Origin: Papilionanthe hookeriana x Papilionanthe teres
Lineage: Eukaryota; Streptophyta; Magnoliopsida; Asparagales; Orchidaceae
Direction of reading: 5' to 3'
Assembly (NCBI GenBank): GCA_022702705.1
Contig: CM040434.1
Coordinates: forward strand, 19,325,771-19,389,770
DNA length: 64,000 bases
Part shown: positions 12,702 through 23,326 of the stretch, piece by piece
Layout of the letters: each line of letters starts with the position of its first letter
Position numbering within the stretch: the first letter of the stretch is position 1
Translations under genes and position numbers: made by a program
Notes under the pieces: generated by a model
Seen by the model: only the letters and a program-made list of their open reading frames with translations
What the model was told of the DNA's origin: nothing
The model's database searches: none

Positions 12702-14176
12702 TCACAGCTCGTAAGGCCGGAGGTTCTCTAGCTCTGGGTCTGGCTGGAAATGGTAAGGTATTTTGTCGTCGTCCATCCTCCCGAAAGTAACCGAGATTCG
12801 CTCCACCGGCACCCCGGTATGCAATGCTTTGCGATATCCGCTCCGTTACCTTGCAGCGCATCATGACGGAACCCACCGGTAAAGGTATCTTTACCGGCCC
12901 TCGGAACTCACCCGGGCCTCGCTATCCGGAGGTCGGATCCGAACATGATGTTACACTCATTCAAGAAAGAGACCGTGCGAGAAGGTCCGACGAAGTCGTG
13001 GTGATCAATATGTGGGGGTATGTAGTCACCCCGTTTGTAGATGTTGATAATGCAACTATTGGGTATGCAATCTGGCCGGCGCACCCTCCATGTTACCAAT
13101 CTTTTTACCATTCTCTTGATAACCGATGGCATCGGATCTACTTGCCCATGACGGAGTATTCCCGATGGGTTTCCCTTCCCGTCTTCAAGCAAAGTCGTAG
13201 CAAGCATCCGCATTGTATTGTGATTCTTCCTTTCCCCGGCATCCATCTCCGGGTTCCGAGTATGTGTTTTCCCTCGGGCGGCTCGCTCGGCCCATTCTTT
13301 TCGGATCCCGGATACAATCCATGATTTGCCGTTGTTCATACTCCGAGAATACGTCGGTGTGTAGCTCGAGGCCTTCTAGTATGTTGATTCTTCTTCCTTT
13401 AGTTCTCTCGAAGTATTCGAAAGTTTTCTTTTCAACATTCTCGCATCCTCTCCAGCTCGTATTCCGGAATGATCCGCGATGGCGAGGCCTTGTGACATAT
13501 TGTGGGATATATGGTTCAATCCCTTCACGTTCCCCCGCATACCTTGGCTCCTCGTGGATGATGCTCGTCGGACATCCCCGGGTTGCTTCGCAACAAGGTC
13601 ATGCACCGCCGGTGGTTCTATCCGGTGGCGTGGTAGCCTTCTTCCTTCGATCTTCCGGAGATTTCCCCGGTTCTTTCGTTATTCTAGGAGCCGGCCTCCT
13701 TTCTTCAGGTTCCTGGTGAACCGGTGTCCTTGAAGTGTACGTACTGGCAGTAGTAACTGTCTCGTCGCGCTGGTCCGCAGCTAGTTTTGTTAACATTTTA
13801 CGGATACGGTGATTCTTATTCCTTCGTTGCGTGGCTGTGAGAGTAGCCCTCCGAACTTCTTGAATCTCTACGGGCGCGGCGCTGACAAGCCTCGCCCTCC
13901 GCCGTAGCGACTACGGACTTCATTTTCTTGTCTTCTTCGGTGTTTGCTTTTCTTTTCTTGTTGTTGGATTGGTGGCTTGGGCCACCCACTTTCATCACTC
14001 GTCCGTCCGGCGGCTCTTCTCTGCTAACTCGGGACCCGCTCACTTTCCTCGTATCGTAGGCTCGCCGGTGCGAAATCCGAGTCAATCTCGATTATCGCTC
14101 CATCTTTCACCCTCTTTTCATCGAGTGCAAGGCTTACGCCATTCTTAAAGTTCAGGACCAACCGCCCGTTCGACAT
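12702..14176 (-). CDS. AlkB-type 2-oxoglutarate/Fe(II) dioxygenase ORF (ALKBH9-like), post-integrase ORF of element A
   Basis: AlkB proteins oxidatively remove methyl groups from nucleic acids; plant ALKBH9/10 types act on N6-methyladenosine in RNA. The ORF starts at an ATG at 14176 (MSNGRLVLNFKNG...), runs through a short N-terminal segment and a basic, Pro/Ser-rich linker (about 14020-13420), then the dioxygenase domain (about 13400-12702, stop at 12702-12704). Visible motifs in order are INILEGLELHTDVF, GNPSGILRHGQVDPMP, then PNSCIINIY and IPPHIDHHDF. The Fe-binding HxD (HID) is at 13004-13012, SFLNECNIMFGS follows, the distal His is in AKHC (12824-12826), and the 2OG-binding RxS (RIS) is at 12792-12800. 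About 490 codons. As given it is frame-broken near 13240, 12920, 12850 and 12815; the breaks near 12920 and 12815 fit the CAG/CTG error pattern. Family assignment is strong; activity is inference. Confidence 0.88.
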
Positions 14177-14206
14177 TTCCCTGCGAAAAGACAAGGAAAA
14201 GGATCA
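14177..14206 (-). promoter_or_regulatory. Candidate 3' splice site before the AlkB ORF
   Basis: On the minus strand a pyrimidine-rich run (about 14202-14184) ends in cgcag (CAG at 14183-14181), then four bases, then the ATG at 14176. This is a strong match to a plant intron acceptor. It suggests the ORF is expressed from a spliced subgenomic RNA, as described for env-like ORFs of some plant retrotransposons. The donor is not identified; it would lie upstream, possibly in the leader. Confidence 0.55.
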
Positions 14207-14394
14207 GGGGCTGTACTAAGAACAAGAACATTAAGAAAATGTTTATTAAAGAGATTCTTTTTTTATATAAATTTTTTTTTATTTTCAAATTTAACAGGAA
14301 TGAAGTAGAATAAGATCAGGAAAGGGATTTTGATTTGGAAAAGAAAACGAGGAAAACTTTATTATCATGATTTTATTTATTTTAGCACATTTTA
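14207..14394. other. AT-rich spacer between integrase stop and AlkB ORF
   Basis: A T-rich (plus strand) non-coding stretch with long A/T runs, matching what the 3' end of an intron would look like on the minus strand. No coding signal. Confidence 0.5.
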
Positions 14395-15560
14395 TTATTT
14401 TTGGGTTCGGACCCAATCATAAGTAATCACTTCACCCGTGTTTCTTAGGGATGAAGAATTCATTCCTTCGAAACATCGAGTAGCGTAATATTTTTTCAAG
14501 TATCGTCCGTTGATCGGAAGCATATGTCGTTCTCCCCGGCAATTCACTAGCTGGTAGGAACCTCCCGAGTATACCGCTTCAACCACAAACGGTCCTTCCC
14601 AAGTGGGTTCAAATTTTCCTCCTATCTTGCGGTGTGCAAGAATAGGTCTCTTGAGAACGAGAACTAAGTCACCAACTTTGAAGGTTCTTGGGCGGACCAG
14701 CTTTGTCATGGGCTTGAACCATTTTAGCTTGGTATAGTTCTAAATTCCGTTGCGCCTGCAAGTCTTTTCCCTTCCAAGCTTTCTAATTCTTCGAGTCGTA
14801 GTCCGGCGTTTTCTTCGTCGTGATCTTGTTTGCAATCGCAATTCGAGTGAAGGAAGCCGAACCTCTAAAGGTAACACTCGCCTCGGACCCATACACCGAG
14901 CGTAAGGTGTAGCTTCGAGTAGGAGTTCGAAGGTTGTCCGGTAGGCCCATAAGGCTTCTAACAATTTCTCGTGCCAATTTCTCTTATTATCGTCCAAGCT
15001 TTTCTTTAAGATTTGAACGAGAGTTTTATTAAAAGCCTCGCCGAGGCCGTTTGCTCTTGGGTAGTAAATTGTTGAGTATCGCCAGTCGATTCCGTGTCTC
15101 CTGACAAAATTGTTGATTTGTGTGCTTCTGAATGCTGACCCATTATCTGAGATGATCCTGCGCGGCACTCCGAAACGGTAGACAACTTGGTTCTTGAAAA
15201 ACTGCAGCACGTGGTGTGCTTTCACTTCTCTAAGTGGAACTGCTTCTGCCCACTTGGAAAAGTAATCTGTAGCCGCAAGAATGAAGCGATGTCCTTTCGA
15301 AGATGGTGGTTCTATCGGACCCACTATATCTGTGCCCCAACATTCAAATGGCCACGACGCAATTGTCGGGTGCAGCACATTTGGAGGTTGGTGTAGAACC
15401 ACTCCGTGCACTTGGCATTGGTGACAGCTCTTGGCGATTTTCATGCAGTCGGTCATCATCGAGGGCCAGTAGTACCCTAGTCTTTTAATTTTCATCTTCA
15501 TTTTTGGACCCGACTGGTGAGCGCCACGAGTCCCGAATGTACCTCTTTAACAATTTCACG
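14395..15560 (-). CDS. Integrase domain of element A pol
   Basis: Integrase joins the cDNA ends to host DNA. The zinc-binding part has His residues around 15500-15560 and the CHQC pair. The core holds all three acidic residues: D in WGTDIVGP, D in IISDNGSAF, and E in ANGLGEAFNK. The C-terminal part (14395-14709) has KVGDLVLV and LPINGRYLKKYY and stops at 14395, with no chromodomain. The frame is lost between about 14935 and 14870, where the sequence conserved in the family (GSEA...) continues in another frame; each slip is at a CG. It is the last pol domain; the AlkB ORF follows on the same strand. Confidence 0.9.
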
Positions 15561-15917
15561 GGCCTCGCACCCGCTTAGGCACCTTAGCCACATTCGATCA
15601 AAAGACCTTCGTATAATGTGTTGTTTATTAATGCGTAAGACGGAGTTCTTTTCTTGATCCGATGGGCCGCCGACCTATCGTCCGGTAGCTTTCCCGTTTG
15701 CAGTGTAGTCCATCAATGGCCGTCGCCAATCTTCTCGTGTTTTCTCGTCATCGCCGCAACCGATTCTTTTTCTTTTGCCGATTTGTGTATTGTGTCTATG
15801 TCGAGCCGTGATAGGACTCCGACGTCCGTGAACCGACACTTCCACTCGATTCATCTTGCAAACGAGCAAATTCTTTTGCGAGACGGGCTAAAGCATCTCG
15901 CTAAAGCATTCTCTTTT
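15561..15917 (-). other. Pol region between second RNase H and integrase (frame-broken)
   Basis: Continuous with the flanking pol domains on the minus strand but not readable in one frame. It should encode the end of the second RNase H and the start of the integrase N-terminus. No separate domain is recognised. Confidence 0.5.
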
Positions 15918-16300
15918 CTAGGAATTTTGTAGATTGTCACATTTGGAATCTGTTCCAACAACTGTATGGCATACCTGGAAGTATTGTTCGAGTCTTGGCT
16001 TTAGAATTCGTACTCGTCCGGCGATCCGTTGAATGATTAACCGTGAATCCCCGTAGATGTTGATGTCTGTTATCCCCATTTGAATGGTTAATTCCAATCC
16101 CGTTATGAGGGCTTCGTATTCTCGCTCGTTGTTTGTACACGGTTCCGTCAAGTGGTAGGAGTATCTTAACATCCCCCGCTCCGTGTTATAAAGATTAGTC
16201 CGATTCCCGCCTTACCGGCACTATCACTTGCGATTCTTCGTCTTTGTGTGCCGAAGATGCTCCGTCAAAATATAATTCCCAACGTCGATCGTCAAGGTCT
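15918..16300 (-). CDS. Second (archaeal-type) RNase H of element A
   Basis: This domain cleaves the RNA strand of RNA/DNA hybrids. Its N-terminal half shows ELYFDGASS (about 16250-16280), with the first catalytic Asp. A break near 16190 separates it from the second half with NNEREYEALITGLEL and INIYGDSRLIIQ, holding the Glu and second Asp. It follows the ordinary RNase H of the same polyprotein. A duplicated RNase H is diagnostic of the plant Tat lineage of Ty3/gypsy elements. Family members usually have NNEAEYEA, so the R here may be a real change or an error. Confidence 0.85.
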
Positions 16301-16310
16301 TATAAGTTCA

Positions 16311-16740
16311 TTATTTGTTCATCCGGCGCATCGTCATCGAGAGGAGATTCGGCCGCAAAGGGTGTGCTGCGAGGAAGTCTGCTAAGACTTGTCCCTTTAC
16401 GGCACGCAGAGGCACGAAAGTAATATCGAATTGCAATAATATCATAGACCATCTGGCAAGACTGCCGGAAAGTGTTGGACGAGTCATCAAGTATTGCAAT
16501 GGATTAAACTTCGAAATCAAGTTGACCTTGTGAGAAAGCATGTAGTGCCTGAGCTTTTGAGCGGCGAAGATCAGGGCCAAACAATGCTTTTCAATTGCGG
16601 GATACCTTACTTCCGTCGGAAGTAAACGACGGCTTAAGTAGTAAAGAGCATTTTCTTTACCCTCATCATCGACCTCAGGCCAACGGTGGCTCCGAGAGAG
16701 TCATCTAAAGCCGCGGTGTAAAGTATCGCCGGTCTACCCG
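16311..16740 (-). CDS. Retroviral-type RNase H / RT connection of element A
   Basis: It carries ALIFAAQKLRHYMLSHKV and GSLARWSMILLQFDI, then VKGQVLADFLAAHP, the usual end of gypsy RNase H. The start of the domain (ILYTAALDDSLGAT, with the first acidic residue) is in the adjacent frame ending near 16634. A frame break lies around 16580-16690. Together with the next domain it gives the dual RNase H arrangement. Confidence 0.85.
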
Positions 16741-17720
16741 AGACCGGGGCTGCTAAGACAGGAGGTGTCATTAAATATTGTTTAATGTCTTCGAAGGCCT
16801 TCCGGCATTTCTCTTCCCAAATAAATTTGGCGTCCTTTTTAACTAGTGCCGAGAAAGGCTGACACCTACCTGACAGGTTTGAGATAAAGCGTCGAAGATA
16901 TGCCAGCTTCCCTTGAAAAGATCGTAATTGTTTTAAGGTTTTGGGAGGCGGCATTTCTAAGATGGCTTTAATCTTCTCCGGGTCGATTTCAATTCCACGA
17001 TGTCGGACAACGAATCCTAAGAATTTCCGGAGGTGACGCCGAAGGCGCATTTTAAGGGATTCATCTTAAGGTTAAATTGTCTTAATCGTTCGAAAACAAT
17101 TCTCAAATCATACATGTGGTTTTCCTTTACTTTGCTTTTGATGACGACATCGTCCACGTAGCACTCGACTTGATTGTGGATGAGATCATCAAAAATTCTT
17201 GTCATTGCTCTTTGGTAAGTTGCTCCTGCGTTCTTCGATCCGAATGGCATCACTCGTGTAAGCAAAATACTCCGATCGGCGTTCCGAATGTCGTAAGCTT
17301 TTCATCTTCTCGGAGCCATTTTTATCCGGTTGTATCCCGAAGATCCATCCATGAATGAGAATATTTCATGTGTCGAAGCAATATCGATCATCGGCTCCGG
17401 AATCGGTAGAGGGAATTCATCTTTTGGACATGCCTTGTTTAAATCTCTCGAAGTCCACACAAATTCGATCCGACCATTCTTCTTTCGACCGGCACTACAT
17501 TGGCTAACTAAGTCGGGTATTGTTCTTCACGGACAAATTTAGCGTCTATTAGCTTTTTAACTTCGGCTATGACTTGTTGTTCGATTTCTAGACGCATTCT
17601 TCTCGGGACCTTGTCCGATCGGAACGAAGTAGGATCCACTCGTAGCTTATGGATCGCAACCTCCGGAGCTAATCCCGGCATTTCATCGTAGCTCCAAGCA
17701 AAACGATCTTTAAATTCCAT
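16634..17720 (-). CDS. Reverse transcriptase domain of element A
   Basis: It starts with FAWSYDEMPGLAPEVAIHKL (17508-17720). The catalytic motif YVDDVVIKSK (about 17160-17131) is intact, preceded by MPFGSKNAGATYQRAM. MNPLKCAFGV follows, then FLGFVVRHRGIEIDPEK and LRSFQGKLAYLRRFI in the next frame. An in-frame TAG at 17508-17510 replaces a Trp that is conserved in the family after REEQYPT; it does not fit the CAG/CTG error pattern and may be genuine. Other slips (17270-17500, and near 17030) sit at CG dinucleotides. Confidence 0.9.
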
Positions 17721-18380
17721 TAATAACTCGATTATTTCTTCGGAGTCTTCTTTATTGAGTAAGGAGCTAATAAAGGTAGGTCTAGGCTCTTCGCTAGTAC
17801 CTAAGTTAACTTCCGTTAACTCATCTATTGTGGATTTAATTTCTTCTTCGAATTCGGTGGAGCGTCTCCAATTTGTAAATCTTCGAGTTCGTCCGTAGTT
17901 TCCATGCAGCTTTCATTGGACTTGCAAGTGACAACCAAGCAAAATTCGGCATCGTCAATCGACCCTACCGTGCCGAATCCGAGTCCATACTTTGAATTGG
18001 GTGGACGACCGGAGTTATTCCATAACTTTTCAAAATGTTGTGATTGGCCTTTTGTCCATTGTCGAGGTAAGAAACCACGTTGAATTAAATTTTGAACACA
18101 GGGAGAGTACCACTCAAAAGGTAATTCCATTAATTCGATGAAGTGACATCTTCGAATTGTACATTATTTTCAGCTTTGGAGGAAGAAGCACCACGGTAGA
18201 ATTTGATTGGCCTTGCACCGTCATTACGTACCTCTTTGACCACCATACCCTCGATCTTGCTAGATCGGATCGGGGTTAGGGTCATAGTATGTACATAGTG
18301 GTTAATCTTCTCGTACATTGATTTGTATTCTTCGTTCTTTTCATCTTCGAGGGAGATCTTGTATTGCGGCTTCTTTCGAC
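17721..18380 (-). CDS. Protease-RT linker of element A pol
   Basis: Two overlapping frames carry the linker typical of Tat-lineage pol, including ELPFEWYSPCVQNL, a segment with NSKYGLGFG that recalls a G-patch, and an acidic stretch before RT. No enzyme motif is seen. Boundaries are approximate because of frame breaks. Confidence 0.55.
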
Positions 18381-19401
18381 TTATTGTCGCTGCTTCTTGC
18401 TTCGATTTCTTTTTCTTCTTCGAACTATCATCCCAATCAACATTGATGGTTGGTTTCTCTCGTCCAATCGTCCTAGCGTCTCTACCACGACCTCGTCCCC
18501 GGCCTCGACCTCGGATGCGAGTTGTGGAGAAACCTTCACCATCTCGCCGAAGGGAGTGGTGAGTGACTGTTGGACTAGAACTTCAGGTTCTTCGTTATCT
18601 CGAACTTTCTTTGCTTCATTTGTTACGGTATCTCTGGAGAAGATTGTTTTCTTCGGCGGTGCATAATAAGCCGCATCTTCATGGATTCCAATTTCATGTA
18701 CGGAGAATGGTTGCAAGTCACCTTTGATGCACTGTTCCCCTCCATCGTAATACTTGATGCACTGGTGTAGAGATGATGGTACCATCCTGTTTTCATGTAT
18801 CCATGGTCGGCCCAAGAAAGCGTTGAACGACGTTTCCGAATCGATTATGTGAAATTTCGTGGTTGTCTTTGCTAAGTCACCGGTCTTCATCGCTAGCGTT
18901 ATTGACCCGAGGGCTCTTTCTCCTTTCTCGGTTGAATCCTCTTAATAACATTTTGTCGGCCTCGAGCTCACGAGCATCAATTTCCAAGTATGCTAGTGTT
19001 CGAAGACTCATTATATTGATTGATGCTCCCGGATCCACCAATACTCGGAGAGCGTAAACTTCCCAATTGTAACTCGAAATGTACAACGGTCGGTTGTGAT
19101 CTGTCGTCCCAAGTAGTAGGTCATTGTCCGTGAAGGTAACACTCGTCTGTTCCTTTAACGAGCAAACCTCATCTAAGGAATCTCCGGCCATTCGAGCTAA
19201 GCAAATTTCCGGATCAAGTAAGGCCTCGATCGCAGCTTCCCTCATCTCCTTCGATAAGATGAGAGCATCGTAAATGCTCGGCTTGGTCGGTAGTTTCCTA
19301 AGATGGGCTAGCACGTTGTAGTCCACTTTGTTTCCATGCGTCTCGGCTTCTTCTCGAACGGGTATGTCTTCCGCTTGGGTTGGTTCTTCTTGAACAACCA
19401 C
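18381..19401 (-). CDS. Aspartic protease region of element A
   Basis: It processes the Gag-Pol polyprotein. The active-site motif VLVDPGASINIM lies around 19041-19006. The downstream half, in another frame, has FHIIDSETSFNAFLGRPWIH, with the conserved LGRPWIH of Tat proteases, then VPSSLHQCIKYY. The break between the halves is near 18880-18960. A long N-terminal part (DYNVLAHLRKLPTKPSIYDAL) resembles the conserved segment just before protease in this lineage. Confidence 0.88.
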
Positions 19402-19453
19402 CGCTTTCCTTTGTCTTTTGGACCCATTCTCGGAGGTAGAACTTTTCCACTTC

Positions 19454-20290
19454 TTAGGTTGACTTCGTAATTTCTCCGAATCTAGTGTTGAGTTTGCTCG
19501 GTGTCTCCTCCCGAATCGGAATGACCGGCTCTTCTGGATTATCTTCCAAATCCGAAGGCTCTAACTCTATCGTAACCGGAGCTCCTCGAAACTCGCGATA
19601 GAGCCGTTGCTTCGTCGAGCTCTCGTAGCCTCCTCGATGGATGTCTTCTTCGTCATTTTGATCGTCGAGATCTTGTATGATTTGAGAATTGTTGTTGGTA
19701 TCGAAATCGACGCCCGGATTGTCGCTAGTTACGTAATCGTTAGAAACAATCAAAACGTAGCCAACGCCATCACCCTTATCATTATATGATCCCACCGAAG
19801 TGAGCGAGATAATCATACAAAAATCGGAGGTTCGAGGGATTTCTCCCCCGAATCGAAACAACTATCCTAGGATAAGCAGCCCCTAGTCTAGCCTTAGGAA
19901 TCTCGGTCCCCTCTTCTTCGTCAATTTTCTTCTTCTCTTCGATTGTCTCCCGTCGAGGTGGCTCTTCTATCGCAAGTGATAAGTACCGGCTTAACAGGTC
20001 TCGAACTCTGAATTGAAGCTCGCACCGAAGCAGTTCGGATGTTGTCTAAAATCTTCTTCGAAGATCTCGTCCAGGCGGTGGTCCATCCATCGTCAGTTGC
20101 ATAGGGATCTATCGGAATGACGGGATCGGTTGAGATAACATTGACGGAACCTCCTTTCCGGGGTTCCTTCATGTACTCCTTCGGGATTGTTATATTTCCT
20201 TTCCGAAGGTTGTCATCGAGCCAACTTTTAAAGGTAATGCAGTCTTCTATCTTGTGCCCAAGCATCCGATGGTAGGGGCAAAAGTTGGGA
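19454..20290 (-). CDS. Gag C-terminus / pre-protease linker of element A
   Basis: Around 20265 the reading shows CPYHRMLGHKIEDCITFKSW, a Cys/His cluster found in Tat gag proteins in place of a classic zinc knuckle. An acidic low-complexity linker follows (DLDDQNDEEDIH, then ELEPSDLEDNPEEP). Frame changes occur near 19870-19920 and 20280. Confidence 0.7.
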
Positions 20291-21635
20291 TCACCTTTCT
20301 TGTTGACTTCCTCCGGTCTTTGGGCTCCGGCACTGGAAATCTGGAGTTTTCATTAAGCTACGGAACATCTTTGGTACTGCTTCATTCTTGAACGGATATT
20401 CTCTGCTCAAAAGCTCCCTCAATGTACGTTGCGGACGAGACGGTTGTTCATACTGCGGAGACGACTGATAGCTGGACCGGGGTTGCTGGTAATTTTGTTG
20501 TGGTTGCTGCGGCCGTTCTGGTGGTATTTGCATCGGTTGTTTGCCTTTGTCAACTGCTGCAACGATCCCGGATTTCTTCTCGAAGGTCTTCACCGGCTTC
20601 TGCTTGTCCGTCTTGTCGGCAAAACTTAATTGCTTCGCCTCTTCTTGCAAGCTTCCGGCCTTGCTTAACAACTTCTCAAAAGTCTTAATAGTGAATCCTT
20701 GAGGAGAAGTGCTATCGGGCCGTGAATGCTTTTAAGCAAGATGCCGACCGCATGTTGTTCTTGCAGTTGTGGTTCACACTTCATGCTTAAATTTCTCCAT
20801 CGAAGTATGTAATCCACTAGAGTTTCATTCGGCCTTTGTTTCTCTACCACTAAATCACCTATAGTGATGTGGTGCCGAGCTCCGGCAAATCGCTTAATGA
20901 AGAGGCTCTCTAGCTCCGAGAATGTCTTTGCTGCATCCGTTGGGTAATCTCGCATACCAGTCGAAGGCGATCCCCGACGGATCGCTAACGAACTCGTCGG
21001 AAGAGTAGCGCATCGCTCCCGCCGCATTGCAACAACCGGCACGAAAGTGTGCAACATGCCGTCGGGGTTCTCGGCTCCATCGAAGGTCTTAAACGGAGGT
21101 GGTACGAAGCCCTTCGGGTATTGGACGGCGTCGAATTCTTCCGGGTAAGGTCTACCCGTCCGAATAGATGTCCCGTTCTTCGATTGTGCTAGGGCTTCTC
21201 GCACTCCGCTCGCTCTACCAAGTTCTTGATATCCTTTTCGTGGATCATACTTTGTGTTGTATCCTTTTTCAGCTGGTCATCCCCATTGACGGATGTAATC
21301 TCCTTTCCTCCGTCTACAATGTGAATGACCTCTGGGGGTGTCTCTCTATGTGGTTGTACTTGACTTTGGAGAGTGGCCAGAGCTATGGCCATCTCTTCCA
21401 TCCTCTTCGCCATTTGAGCGATCGTGTCGTCCTTTTCCTGAAGCCGTCTCTTCATCGGCTCGGCTCCTCTCTTCGCGGCCGCAGGAGCACCTCGAGAAGA
21501 TGATGAAGCTCGTGTCTCAACCATGTTGATTTCTGCATATTCGTTGTCCATGAATTCCGATGAGTCGATCTCATCTCCGAACTTTTCTTCTCTTTCTTTT
21601 GCCAACCGTCGGATGTCGGTTCTCAACTTTTCCAT
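20291..21635 (-). CDS. Gag (capsid region) of element A
   Basis: Gag forms the virus-like particle and packages the RNA. The N-terminal part (21189-21635) includes a likely start MVETR (ATG at 21524) and a coiled-coil-like stretch with LQEKDDTIAQMAKRMEEM. The capsid (20665-21204) shows YPKGFVPPPFKTFDG, AKTFSELESLFIKRF and NETLVDYILRWRNL, typical of the retrotransposon gag family. The C-terminal part is Gln/Pro-rich (PPERPQQPQQNYQQP) and ends LRELLSREYPF. Frames shift at about 21190, 20930-21040 and 20670. The conserved Trp-Tyr segment is present in a neighbouring frame near 20950. Confidence 0.85.
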
Positions 21636-22887
21636 GGCATCTTCTAGCGGAGCTTTCGTGTATCTTTGTGGTTGTCATGCGATGGTTGCCGGGTCCTTTT
21701 TCACGAGTCCCCTTCATCGCGAGTAGCGCTTTCTTCGGATTCAAGCCTCCCGGCGAGACTTTCTCTCTCGGCCGCTGTTTCAATCTCAATCGCCCCGTAG
21801 TGGGACGCCACACCATCCTTCTAGCAGCTGAAGGTCTAGGACCGCGATGGTCTGTCGGCCAAATGCTGGAAGGTGGTATCCTCCCTAATCTGTAATCCTG
21901 AGACTACGACAGGCGGGCTAGCCTTCATTCTCTTGCTTGGCTTTTCTATCATGACGGCGGGTTCTACTCGGGGCCCAAGACGGGATTTGACTGGCACCCG
22001 CCCTATTCTTCGTAGAATTTCCGACACGGGGCAGTTTTCCTTCTTTGCTAGCTTTTCTACCAAAGTTTGCAGTCGAGCAAACGGCGTAGTTCTAGTTCTT
22101 CTCTTGCGGCTATCGTTGTAGTATGCGGGTCGAGGTAATGTGGCAGCGAATCTTGCGAACATTCTCCTCATCCTCTCGCGGCGGAGAGGGGATGGAACCT
22201 CGCTTCCTCCCAAAAGTGGTATGTAGTCGCGCAGTGGTGTATATTCCGGTAACGGTGTATATTCGGCAACTGCGGAATTTCCTCCAGAAGGCAATCTCGG
22301 CAGCTCCGGCTTCCCCGGCGATCCTTCTATTTCTATTTCTTCTTCGGGTCTTTGTCGACGAAGGAATCTTCGAACTGGACCCGATTTCGAAGACGAAGGT
22401 CTTACAGAAGATCCGTACCCTCCACGGTAACGGGTTTATCATAGTTTCGGATTCCTTTCCCCTTTGATTTGGCGAGAGTCGGGGTAGGTGCGGAAACAAC
22501 TAGACCAGTGGGGGTAGTGAGAACGGTCCTCCCGCGGACGACGGTAGCATTCTCCTAGTCGGGACCCTTTGCGGGGGAGGAAACTCTTGGGTCGACCTAA
22601 GGTTGAACTCAAGCGGTGGTTCCTCGGCTTCGGATACCTTGTTCGTCGCGTGCAAAGAGGGAGACGTCGGTGACCTCGACGTTCGTGTTTTCGAATCCTC
22701 GTCCAAATCGGATGACCCCATTGTCGGGCAGCTCATCCTTATAGACAGCCGAAGTCCGATCAGTTGGTGAAGGAGAAAATCGGCTTCGGGGCTTCCATTT
22801 CTGCAAGGTAGACTCGGTTGTCGATCCCAAGTTATGCTTCTTTTCTTCGGGACGAAAAGAAAGGAATTGAAAAGAGTCCGAACTCAT
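21636..22887 (-). CDS. Pre-gag ORF of element A, unknown function
   Basis: Several overlapping minus-strand frames, conserved in composition, lie between leader and gag, as with the extra ORF1 of Ogre-type elements. The first starts at 22887 (MSSDSFQFLSF). Later frames are rich in Arg, Pro and Ser and contain a small internal repeat (EYTPLPEYTPLRDYIPLL at about 22250) and a helical stretch with LQTLVEKLAKKENCPVSEIL. I recognise no domain. It could be a separate protein or an N-terminal extension of Gag; the frame breaks prevent a choice. Confidence 0.5.
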
Positions 22888-23302
22888 TCTTTGTTCATGT
22901 ATTTATAAAAAAGAATCATTTGTTAAAAGAATCACTTATTAGAGGGTTTGTTTATTTAGAACGGAATGTTCAAAGGTGTAGAGAAGGTAAGGAATCCGAT
23001 TCGAGTTGGAAAGGAAAAGAGAGTATTAAGCAAGACTTCCCGACTCGAAGGATTATTCCTAAACTAACACCTATCGGGGTCCACCCCACCTCGGAGATGA
23101 GGTAAAAGGATCTCGGAACCTCTCGTTTAGGGGTGTCTAAACAAGTGGCTCCTAAATCCGAGAGAATGTTGGCTATACTTGTTCAAGATAGAAATGAACA
23201 TAGTATTCCAACGGAAAGAAGGGTAGTTTGATCCATTAGGGACATGGATACACTACCGATTTTTGAAAGCGGAATTATTTGATTATAATGGAGAGAGGAA
23301 TA
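22888..23302 (-). other. Leader of element A between primer site and pre-gag ORF
   Basis: Untranslated leader that probably contains packaging signals and possibly the splice donor used for the AlkB ORF. I see no gene and no clear repeat. Confidence 0.5.
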
Positions 23303-23326
23303 GTCCTCACGTGAGTCGCCGTAAGT
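23303..23326 (-). other. Primer binding site of element A
   Basis: Just inside the 5' LTR the minus strand reads cggcgactcacgtgaggac (23321-23303). It resembles the TGGCGACTC..GGGGAC primer sites of Tat-lineage elements, usually matched to tRNA-Arg. It differs at several bases from element D's site, part of which may be error at CHG positions. Confidence 0.7.

Noticed and set aside
12824..13719. Plus-strand reading frames of 166 and 168 codons
   Set aside because: They are shadows of the minus-strand AlkB ORF, which has the conserved motifs.
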